A stretch of 64,000 nucleotides of DNA from assembly GCF_900114705.1 (NCBI RefSeq), contig NZ_FOTW01000009.1, forward strand, positions 231,994-295,993, written 5' to 3'. Shown here one piece after another: positions 57,950 through 64,000 of the stretch. The notes beneath the pieces are model-generated. The model worked only from the letters and a program-made list of their open reading frames with translations, searched no databases and was not told the DNA's origin. The DNA is from Rugamonas rubra (GTDB lineage Bacteria; Pseudomonadota; Gammaproteobacteria; Burkholderiales; Burkholderiaceae_D). A program made the position numbers and the translations under genes. Every line of letters begins with the position of its first letter. Position 1 is the stretch's first letter.

Positions 57950-58009
57950 CAGGATAAGACCCAACCCTTCACCGGTATTGCGCATTCATGCCATTCGCCT
58001 TGTTCGATC

Positions 58010-59089
58010 ATGCCAAGTCCGCTCCCTGAACCGCGCCACGCCGCCCGCGTGGCCGGCTCCTACCTGCTGCCGCTGCTGGAGGCGGCCGCCGCGCGCAGCG
58101 TGCCGGCGGCCGAGCTGGAACGCGGCGCCGGCCTGGCCGCCGGCGCGCTGTGGCCGCTGCCCGAGACGCTGCCGGCCGACGACTACGTGCGCCTGCTCGA
58201 GGTCGGCGCGCGGCTGGCCGGCGACGCCCACTTCGGCCTGCACGTGGGCGAGCGCTTCAAGCTGGGCACCTACAGCGTCTACGGTTTGATTTTGTTGAGC
58301 TGCCGCGACTTCGGCCACGCCTTCGAGCAGACCATGCGCTACGAGCAGCTGGCCCACGACCTGGGCCGTTCGGCGCTGCACACGGCCGACGGCCTGGCCC
58401 GCTACACCTGGCACAGCCACTACGACGCCGGCCAGCGCCACCTGGCAGACAGCGTGTTCGCCGGCATCCGCGTGTTCGGCAACTGGCTGGCCGGCCTGAC
58501 CTTGCCGCCGGCGCAGCTGGAGCTGAGCCACGCCGGCGCCGGCCGGGACGGCGACGCCGAGTACCTGCGCGTGCTGGGCGCGCTGCCGCGCTTCGGCGCG
58601 CCGGCCAACGTCGCCACTTTCGACGCCCAGCTGCTGGCCTGGCCGGTGCCCAACGCCGACGTCAGCCTGTACCCGGTGCTGCAGCAGCACGCCGAACAGC
58701 TGCTGGCGCTGCGCGCCCGCGCCGGCGCCGACATCCGCGTGCAGGTGCGCGGCGCCATCGCGCGCAAGCTGGCCGAGGGCCAGGTGCGCCTGGCCACCAT
58801 CGCCGAGGAGTTGAAGCTGTCGCCGCGCACCCTGCAGCGCAAGCTGAGCGAGGCCGGCGCCACCTTCCAGCAGGTGCTCGACCAGGCCCGCTTCGCGCTG
58901 GCCAAGGACTATCTGCGCCAGCCGGGACTGAGCCTGGTCGACATCGCCTTCCTGCTCGGCTACCAGGAGCAGAGCGCCTTCAACCACGCCTTCCGCGAAT
59001 GGGCCGGGGTCAACCCGGGCGCCTACCGCGAGCGCGGTATCGGCACCGGCGGCGGCACCGGCGGCGGCACCGGCACCGGCGCCGGCTAG
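58010..59089 (+). CDS. AraC-family regulator with arabinose-binding-like N-domain
   Basis: A 359-residue regulator of the OruR/ArgR-like branch: an N-terminal domain of about 200 residues (YVRLLEVGARLAGDAHFGLH) is followed by a C-terminal AraC HTH (LKLSPRTLQRKLSEAGATF, then FLLGYQEQSAFNHAFREW). It is divergent from the AgpS-like operon and probably regulates it. The last 18 residues are a Gly/Thr-rich low-complexity tail encoded by GGCACC/GGCGGC repeats. Its stop shares CTAG with the stop of the convergent gene. Confidence 0.87.
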   Translation: MPSPLPEPRHAARVAGSYLLPLLEAAAARSVPAAELERGAGLAAGALWPLPETLPADDYVRLLEVGARLAGDAHFGLHVGERFKLGTYSVYGLILLSCRDFGHAFEQTMRYEQLAHDLGRSALHTADGLARYTWHSHYDAGQRHLADSVFAGIRVFGNWLAGLTLPPAQLELSHAGAGRDGDAEYLRVLGALPRFGAPANVATFDAQLLAWPVPNADVSLYPVLQQHAEQLLALRARAGADIRVQVRGAIARKLAEGQVRLATIAEELKLSPRTLQRKLSEAGATFQQVLDQARFALAKDYLRQPGLSLVDIAFLLGYQEQSAFNHAFREWAGVNPGAYRERGIGTGGGTGGGTGTGAG

Positions 59090-59580
59090 GTCTCGGCGCC
59101 GCGCAGGCGCAGGAAGGGGCCGATGCAGCGCTTGCCCTCGCGGTCCAGGCAGGACAGGAACATGTTGCCGCCGGGGTGGAACAGCAGGTAGGTGGTGCTG
59201 ACGTGGCCGGGCCGGGTGATCTCGCCGCTGCAGTCGCGCTTGCCGTTGTCCTTGACGATGGTGTCGACCTGCTTGTAGTAGCCGCGCGGGTCGGGCTGGT
59301 CGGCGATCTCGAACGAGGACTCGGCCACCTCCTGCGCGCTGGTGACCAGGCTGCTGCCGTCCGGGTGCATGCGGTAGATCTCGCGGCAGGCGCCGTCCGG
59401 CAGGGTCAACTGCCAGGTGCCGATGATGGGGTGGTCGGCGCGCAGCGGCGCCGCCGTGGCCGCCGCCGGCGCCACGGCCAAGGCCAAGGCCAAGGCCAAG
59501 GCCGGGGCCGGGGCCGGGGCCGGGGCCGGGGCCGGGGCCGGGGCCAGCAGCGACAGCACTAGTCGGATACTCGGTTTCAT
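59086..59580 (-). CDS. Hypothetical exported protein with a repeat-built signal peptide
   Basis: A 164-residue protein. The signal peptide starts MKPSIRLVLSLLAPAPAP and its core is a run of Ala-Pro then Ala-Leu dipeptides encoded by GCCGGG-type (59501-59544) and GGCCAA-type (59477-59500) hexamer repeats. The mature part is lipocalin-like in sequence ('IIGTWQLTLPDGACREIY') with two Cys pairs; function unknown. Proline-rich cores are unusual for signal peptides, so export efficiency may depend on repeat number. Confidence 0.7.
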   Translation of the reverse strand: MKPSIRLVLSLLAPAPAPAPAPAPAPALALALALAVAPAAATAAPLRADHPIIGTWQLTLPDGACREIYRMHPDGSSLVTSAQEVAESSFEIADQPDPRGYYKQVDTIVKDNGKRDCSGEITRPGHVSTTYLLFHPGGNMFLSCLDREGKRCIGPFLRLRGAET

Positions 59581-59607
59581 CGCGCCTCCCCCGCTGGGTT
59601 GGACGGC

Positions 59608-60135
59608 CTACTGCTCGGCCGCCACCTTCATGTTGGCCAGACCGGTCTCGAAGTCCTTGCCGATCATGCTGTCCATGCTGGTCACCAGCCCCATCAGCTT
59701 GGTGACGAAGCTGGCCGGGCCGGACATGGTCCAGGTCACCACGGTCTGCCCGCCCTGCGGCGTCAGCAGAAACTCGGTGGTGTTGTGCGACTCGAAGGGC
59801 TTGAGGAAGTCCAGCTTGATCTGCGCCCGCGTCGGCGCGGCCAGCGCGACGATCTCCATGCGGCCGGCGCCGACCTTGTCGTTGCCCTCCCAGGAGTAGA
59901 CGGCGCCCTGCTCGCGCGCCGCGCCGCTGAAGGTGCGCCGCATCGCCGGGTCGAGCTTCTCCCAAGGCGACCAGGTGGTCCAGTTGTGGAAGTCGCTGAT
60001 CAGCGGCATGATCTTCTCCGGCGCCGCCTTGATGGTGGCGCTGCGCTGGACCCGGAAGCTGTTCGGCTGCAGCGCGGCGGCGAACAACACCAGCGCGATC
60101 AAGACGACAACGGCAATGGCGGTTTTCTTGAGCAT
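59608..60135 (-). CDS. SRPBCC family protein (polyketide cyclase/START-like)
   Basis: A 175-residue protein with an N-terminal membrane anchor (TAIAVVVLIALVLFAAAL) and an SRPBCC ligand-binding fold: 'SATIKAAPEKIMPLISDFHN' and WTTWSPWEKLDPAM are typical, as is the late 'DFETGLANMKVAAEQ'. Ligand unknown. It lies upstream of the previous gene on the same strand, 27 bases apart, so they may be co-transcribed. Confidence 0.82.
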   Translation of the reverse strand: MLKKTAIAVVVLIALVLFAAALQPNSFRVQRSATIKAAPEKIMPLISDFHNWTTWSPWEKLDPAMRRTFSGAAREQGAVYSWEGNDKVGAGRMEIVALAAPTRAQIKLDFLKPFESHNTTEFLLTPQGGQTVVTWTMSGPASFVTKLMGLVTSMDSMIGKDFETGLANMKVAAEQ

Positions 60136-60291
60136 GGCTTCCTCTGCTGTCGGTGGGTGGACGGCCGGCCGGGCGACGCGGACGGTACAGCGCGCCGATG
60201 GGACAGCGGCCGGCCTAGATTAGCATGTTTTCCGGCGCGCTTAGGCGCCGCGCCGCGCCGTGTGCGTCCGCTTCGACATGGCGCAAACCGC

Positions 60292-61788
60292 TCAGCGCGC
60301 GCGCAGCCGCACCGGCAACGAACTCGGCGTCATGGTGAAGGTGAAGGTCTCCTCGGCCGGCGCCGCGCCCGGCACCGGCTCGAGCACGAAATTCTTCGCC
60401 AGCATGGCCATCGCCATCTTGATCTCGGCCATCGCCAGGTAGCGCCCCGGGCAGAAGCGCGGCCCGCCGCCGAAGGGGAACAGCTTGCGCGCCGGGTCGT
60501 CGCCGGCGCCGCCGGCGCCGTCCAGCCAGCGCTCGGGGCGGAACTGGTCGGCCTGCTCGAACTCGCCGCCGCGCTCGGCGCAGTGGCGCAGCAGGCAGAA
60601 GATGATGGTCCCGGCCGGCACCGCGACGTCGCCCAGCGCCATGTCGTGGTTCGGCTGCAGCGCCATGATCGGCGCCACCGGCTTCAGGCGCATCGCCTCG
60701 CGCGTCGCCGCGTCCAGGTAGCGCAGCTGCTCGAGGCCGCGGTAGTCGTCCAGCACGGCGGCGCCGCCCAGCACCCGCGCGCTCTCGGCGGCCAGCGTCT
60801 CGGCCTCGCGCGGCTGGCGCGCCAGGAAGTCGATCAGCCAGGCCATGGTGTTGGAGGTGGTGTCCTCGCCGGCGAACACCATGGTCACGGCGTTGCCGAC
60901 CACCACCTCGTCGCTGAAGCCGGAGCCGTCCTCGTCGCGGGCGGCGATCAGCGCCTCGAGCATGTTCGACGGCTTCTGCCGCAGCGCCGGATCGCGCTCC
61001 ATGCGGCGGCGCGCCTCGGCGATGAAGCCGAGGATGGCCTGGCGCACGCGCGCCGAGGCGGCGTCGGCCTCGCGGTCGACGGCGCGCTTGAGCAGCCCGA
61101 CGCGCCAATAGGCGAACGGCGAGGTCAGCCGCCGCGCCAGGCGGTTGAAGAGGAACTCGATGTCGCGCTGCAGCGGGTTGTCCTCGCGCTCCAGGCTGTT
61201 GAGGTCCTGCCCCATCGCCAGGCCGACGGTGACGTCCAAGGTGTAGGCCTTCAGGTCGCGCGCCAGGTCGACCGGGCGGCCGGCGGCGACGGCCGCCTGC
61301 CAGCGCAGGCGCAGGCGTTCGGTGTAGGCCGCCAGCGTCGGGAAGAAGCGGTGGATCACCTCGGGTGTCAGGGCGCGCATCACCAGCTTGCGCTGGCGCC
61401 GCCACTCCTCGCCCTCGACGGTGAACAGGCCGCGCGTGCCCATCTCCTCGAGCAGGCGGGCGGTGCGCGCGGGGCGCCGCATCGCCTCGGGCCGGTCGCG
61501 CAGCAGCGCGGCGATGAGCTCGCGCTCGGCCGTCACCAGCACCGTGCGGTTGAGGATACGGAAGCGGTACAGCGGGCCGAATTCGCGGCCCCAGTCCTCC
61601 AGCACGCGGTGGAAGCGGGTCGTGTTGATCGCCCTGGCGCTGCCCATGATGGGGCTGCCCTTCGGCCCCGGCAGGTCGGCCAGCTGGCGCCCCGGCCGCC
61701 GCGCCTGCTCCCGCCCCTGCTCCCGCCCGTGCCGCTGTGGCTCGCCGCCGGCCAGGCCGGGCGCCGCGCCGATGCTGACTTCATCCAT
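60292..61788 (-). CDS. Cytochrome P450
   Basis: A 498-residue soluble P450. I-helix motif AGEDTTSNTMAW, ExxR in DAATREAMRLKP, and the haem loop FPFGGGPRFCPGRYLAMAE with the Cys ligand. The N-terminus has an Arg/Gln-rich stretch of about 40 residues before 'DLPGPKGSPIMGSA'. The ATG at 61788 has GAGGAG about 6 bases upstream. Redox partner genes are not adjacent; substrate unknown. Confidence 0.9.
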   Translation of the reverse strand: MDEVSIGAAPGLAGGEPQRHGREQGREQARRPGRQLADLPGPKGSPIMGSARAINTTRFHRVLEDWGREFGPLYRFRILNRTVLVTAERELIAALLRDRPEAMRRPARTARLLEEMGTRGLFTVEGEEWRRQRKLVMRALTPEVIHRFFPTLAAYTERLRLRWQAAVAAGRPVDLARDLKAYTLDVTVGLAMGQDLNSLEREDNPLQRDIEFLFNRLARRLTSPFAYWRVGLLKRAVDREADAASARVRQAILGFIAEARRRMERDPALRQKPSNMLEALIAARDEDGSGFSDEVVVGNAVTMVFAGEDTTSNTMAWLIDFLARQPREAETLAAESARVLGGAAVLDDYRGLEQLRYLDAATREAMRLKPVAPIMALQPNHDMALGDVAVPAGTIIFCLLRHCAERGGEFEQADQFRPERWLDGAGGAGDDPARKLFPFGGGPRFCPGRYLAMAEIKMAMAMLAKNFVLEPVPGAAPAEETFTFTMTPSSLPVRLRAR

Positions 61789-61841
61789 CGTCGCTCCTCT
61801 CGATTCGGATCGTGCCGCCCGCCGCCGCAGTGGCGCCGGCT

Positions 61842-62780
61842 TCAGCCGGTCTCTACGCGGCGCCGCACCGGGTTGGCCGGGTCGCGGCTCCATTCGCACC
61901 AGCCGCCGTCGTAGACGCTGATGCCCTGCCAGTCCATCAACCAGGCGTAGAAGAACGCCAGCGAGGCGCGCCAGCCGGTGCCGCAGTAGAAGGCGGTGCG
62001 GCCGGCGCCGACGATGCCGGCCCGGCGCCACTGTTCGCGGATCTCCCCGGCCGGACGCATGCGGCCGTCGGCCAGGTGGAAGGCGCTCATGCTGTTGACG
62101 TCGCCGTCGTCGCCCGCCCTGCCCCACAGCGCGCCGGGGATCTCGCCCCGGGCCTCGATGTAACTATACCCCGAAATCTTGCCAGTATGTTCACTCCAGC
62201 TGCGAATACTCACCAGCGCGCCGTCGCCGCCGGCCAACAGGGCCTTGGCGCCGATGGTATCGATCAGATAGTCGGGCCGCGCCGGGAACGGCGCGCCGAA
62301 GGCGGCCACGGCGTCGTGGCGGGCCGGCGGCCCGGCCTGCACGGCGTGGCCGCCGGCGCGCCACAGGGCGAAGCCGCCGTCGAGCAGGCGCACGTCGCGC
62401 ACGCCGGCGTACAGCAGCAGGTGGGCGGCGCGCGCGGCGGCCAGCGTGCTGCGGCCGTACAACACGACGCAGCCGTCGTGGCGCACGCCGAGGCGCAGCA
62501 ACAGGCGCAGCAGCGTCTGGTCGGACACCTTGTTCCACAACGGCTCCTGCTCCAGTTCGGCCGTGTCGATGTAGCCGGCGCCGGGGATGTGCGCCTGCTC
62601 GAACAGCGCGGCGCCGCCGCAGCCCACCTCGAACAGGCGCCAGCCGGCCGGCGGCGCGGCCGCCACCGGCCGGCCGGCGTTGAGCGCGGCCAGCCAGGCC
62701 GGCGCGACCAGCTGGCGCCAGCGCACCAGGTCCGGGCGGAAGGCGTTTGCGCTACTATGTTGGTCGGCTGGGTGGTTCAT
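61842..62780 (-). CDS. Tandem-rhodanese sulfurtransferase
   Basis: A 312-residue protein with two rhodanese domains. The first has 'VVLYGRSTLAAAR' where the active Cys loop would be and lacks the Cys. The second has FYCGTGWRASLAFF with the catalytic Cys and the 'WCEWSRDPANPV' ending. Typical of thiosulfate/3-mercaptopyruvate sulfurtransferases. The ATG is at 62780. Function probably sulfur transfer or cyanide/thiol detoxification. Confidence 0.85.
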   Translation of the reverse strand: MNHPADQHSSANAFRPDLVRWRQLVAPAWLAALNAGRPVAAAPPAGWRLFEVGCGGAALFEQAHIPGAGYIDTAELEQEPLWNKVSDQTLLRLLLRLGVRHDGCVVLYGRSTLAAARAAHLLLYAGVRDVRLLDGGFALWRAGGHAVQAGPPARHDAVAAFGAPFPARPDYLIDTIGAKALLAGGDGALVSIRSWSEHTGKISGYSYIEARGEIPGALWGRAGDDGDVNSMSAFHLADGRMRPAGEIREQWRRAGIVGAGRTAFYCGTGWRASLAFFYAWLMDWQGISVYDGGWCEWSRDPANPVRRRVETG

Positions 62781-62820
62781 CGGTGGACGGCGCGCGGCAC
62801 GGCCGCGCTGTGGCTATATA

Positions 62821-62864
62821 CTGGAACTATCGACTGGAATTATCGACTGGAATATCAACTGGAA
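62821..62864. repeat. Short tandem repeat, about 13-bp period
   Basis: CTGGAA recurs four times (first units CTGGAACTATCGA and CTGGAATTATCGA, then shortened ones) just before the VOC remnant. No known function. Confidence 0.6.
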
Positions 62865-62874
62865 AGGGAGTTCC

Positions 62875-63036
62875 ATGCTGTCGCGCCCGCAGTTCGTCAT
62901 CGGCGCGCCGTTCGACGGCCGCGACGGCGCGCCGGGCCTGCGGCCGGAATACCATGCGCACTACTACGGCGCCTATCTGCGCGACCCGGACGGCAACAAG
63001 CTGTGCGTGGTCTGCCACGACGCGCCGGCCGCCTGA
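62875..63036 (+). pseudogene. C-terminal remnant of a VOC (glyoxalase-like) protein
   Basis: A 53-codon frame reading PFDGRDGAPGLRPEYHAHYY and LRDPDGNKLCVVCH, the usual end of VOC-superfamily proteins, which are normally about 130 residues. The N-terminal half is missing: only about 95 bases separate it from the divergent rhodanese gene. A GGGAG lies 4 bases before the ATG, so translation is possible, but the fold would be incomplete. Confidence 0.6.
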
Positions 63037-63059
63037 GCGGCGCCGCGCCGTCACGCCGG

Positions 63060-63260
63060 TCAGGCCAGCGCTTCCTTGGCCGCCTCTTCCGGCGTCAGGC
63101 CGTCGTAGAACTGGTCGGTGAACCACTCGACCTCTTCCTCGATGTGTTCCTGCGCCTGCTCCTGCGTGGCGCCGCCGGCCACCAGGAAGCCCTCGACTTC
63201 GATGCACCAGTTAATCAGCGCCATCGTTTCCGGGTCCAGCTCTTCTTTTTTCTTCGCCAT
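63060..63260 (-). CDS. Small acidic hypothetical protein
   Basis: A 66-residue protein starting MAKKKEELDPETMALINWC, strongly acidic and helical, with 'EQAQEHIEEEVEWFTDQFYD' near residues 37-56. GAGG lies about 7 bases before the ATG, and the protein is compact, so it is probably real. No function recognised. It is convergent with the VOC remnant. Confidence 0.6.
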   Translation of the reverse strand: MAKKKEELDPETMALINWCIEVEGFLVAGGATQEQAQEHIEEEVEWFTDQFYDGLTPEEAAKEALA

Positions 63261-63452
63261 CTTGATACCTCTTGCCAAAATCACGCACGCCAACCGGTGC
63301 CAGCCCGTAGTGTAGCAGCTCGGCCCGGCGGCGGCGGCGAATCGGCCCGCCCGACGCCCGCCCGGGTCTAGTGGAAAACCCCTAGGCGCGCACCGGATCG
63401 GCCGAATTGCGCTAGAATTGTCGCGCTTGCCATCCGGCAGGCACAACAATAC

Positions 63453-63597
63453 GTCTTCGGGGCGGGGTGCGATTCCCCACCGGCGGTAAGACCGGCAACG
63501 GTCAAGCCCGCGAGCGCCCGCCGGGCAGTGTGCCGGCGGGGTCAGCAGATCTGGTGCGACTCCAGAGCCGACGGTATAGTCCGGATGAAAGAAGATG
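63453..63597 (+). promoter_or_regulatory. FMN riboswitch (RFN element)
   Basis: The conserved RFN blocks appear in order: CTTCGGGGCGGGGTG, ATTCCCCACCGGCGGTAA, a variable stem (about 63515-63540), 'AGCAGATCTGGTG', GAGCCGACGGT, and CCGGATGAAAGAAG at the end. It binds flavin mononucleotide and represses the downstream riboflavin gene, whose ATG is about 100 bases further on. Confidence 0.95.
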
Positions 63598-63697
63598 TGC
63601 GGTAACGTGGTCCCCTGTCCGATGCGTCGGCGCGGGCGGCCGCGCGTATTCGCTTGCCCTGTCGCGTTTTTCGCCATCGATGCGAGGAGCGTTTCCC

Positions 63698-64000
63698 ATG
63701 TTAGTCAGCACCAACCCGTCCCACCAACTCCACTCCACCGACCTGGAGGGCCGCATCGCCGCCGCCCTGGCCGCCATGCGCGCCGGCGTGCCGGTGATCC
63801 TGCTCGACGACTTCGACCGCGAGAACGAGGCCGACCTGATCCTCGCCGCCGAAAAAGTCACCGTCGAGAGCATGGCCCTGCTGATCCGCGAATGCAGCGG
63901 CATCGTCTGCCTGTGCCTGACCGCCGAGCGGGTGCGCGAGCTCGAGCTGCCGCCCATGGCCGCCGACAACGGCAGCCGCTACGGCACCCCGTTCACCGTC
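63698..64000 (+). CDS. ribB: 3,4-dihydroxy-2-butanone-4-phosphate synthase RibB, 3' end outside window
   Basis: The first 101 codons are visible. [19 protein letters not shown] near residues 35-53 is the signature of the synthase, with the metal-binding Glu, and '[15 protein letters not shown]' follows. It converts ribulose-5-phosphate in riboflavin synthesis. GAGGAG lies 10 bases before the ATG. An FMN riboswitch precedes it. Whether a GTP cyclohydrolase II domain (RibBA) follows cannot be seen. Confidence 0.92.
   Translation, partial: MLVSTNPSHQLHSTDLEGRIAAALAAMRAGVPVILLDDFDRENEADLILAAEKVTVESMALLIRECSGIVCLCLTAERVRELELPPMAADNGSRYGTPFTV

Noticed and set aside
61789..62127. N-terminal extension of the P450 frame
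   Set aside because: It overlaps the rhodanese gene and lacks P450 similarity; the ATG at 61788 has a good ribosome site.

Overview
The window is high-GC, gene-dense chromosomal DNA from a betaproteobacterium, most likely Burkholderiales, family Oxalobacteraceae (Massilia/Duganella/Janthinobacterium group). This is inferred from gene content and order: an EarP/EF-P pair with Arg32 in EF-P, the apbC/metG divergent pair, the DUF3460-scpA-panC block, an flhDC-motAB-che cluster, and GGGTCAGACCC palindromes at gene ends. No database search was possible; family names come from motif recognition.

Layout. 1-8.3 kb: end of an acid phosphatase, a small ORF behind an unusually structured leader, dbpA, an Fsr-type efflux pump with a divergent AraC regulator, an XRE-cupin regulator coupled to a GNAT, and an amidase homologue lacking both catalytic serines. 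8.5-13.7 kb: efp and earP, a ten-gene tRNA array (6 Glu, 4 Ala) and gltX. 13.8-23.8 kb: DUF4399 protein, apbC, metG, a GNAT, then an AT-rich island (18.2-19.2 kb) with a double-glycine-type bacteriocin precursor, a two-helix immunity-like protein and an IS481-type remnant, bounded by a 153-bp direct repeat of the GNAT 3' end; then EamA exporter, porin, DUF3460, scpA, panC.

23.9-38.7 kb is a motility block, nearly all on the minus strand: flhD-flhC, a membrane methyltransferase, motA-motB, a CheZ-like protein, cheY-like, cheA, cheW, an MCP, cheR-cheD-cheB, cheY-cheZ, and an EAL/HDOD signalling protein. The set holds a full excitation and adaptation pathway, and possibly two response-regulator/phosphatase pairs.

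39.3-52.8 kb: kynU-kynA (tryptophan catabolism), AGE-family epimerase, a small hydrolase, two tandem six-cysteine secreted peptides, htpG with a heat-shock-type promoter, a MocR regulator divergent from an EamA exporter, RidA, a PLP aminotransferase and a REC-PAS-GGDEF protein. 52.9-64 kb: FGGY kinase, GlpD and an alkyl-DHAP-synthase-like flavoprotein with a divergent AraC regulator, a secreted protein with a repeat-built signal peptide, SRPBCC protein, cytochrome P450, rhodanese, a VOC remnant, a small conserved-looking ORF, and an FMN riboswitch driving ribB, which runs off the window.

The best leads for something undescribed are the bacteriocin/immunity cassette between direct repeats, the pair of six-cysteine peptides, the inverted repeats with compensatory changes that enclose every tRNA-Ala gene, and the multi-hairpin leader at 1.46-1.59 kb.
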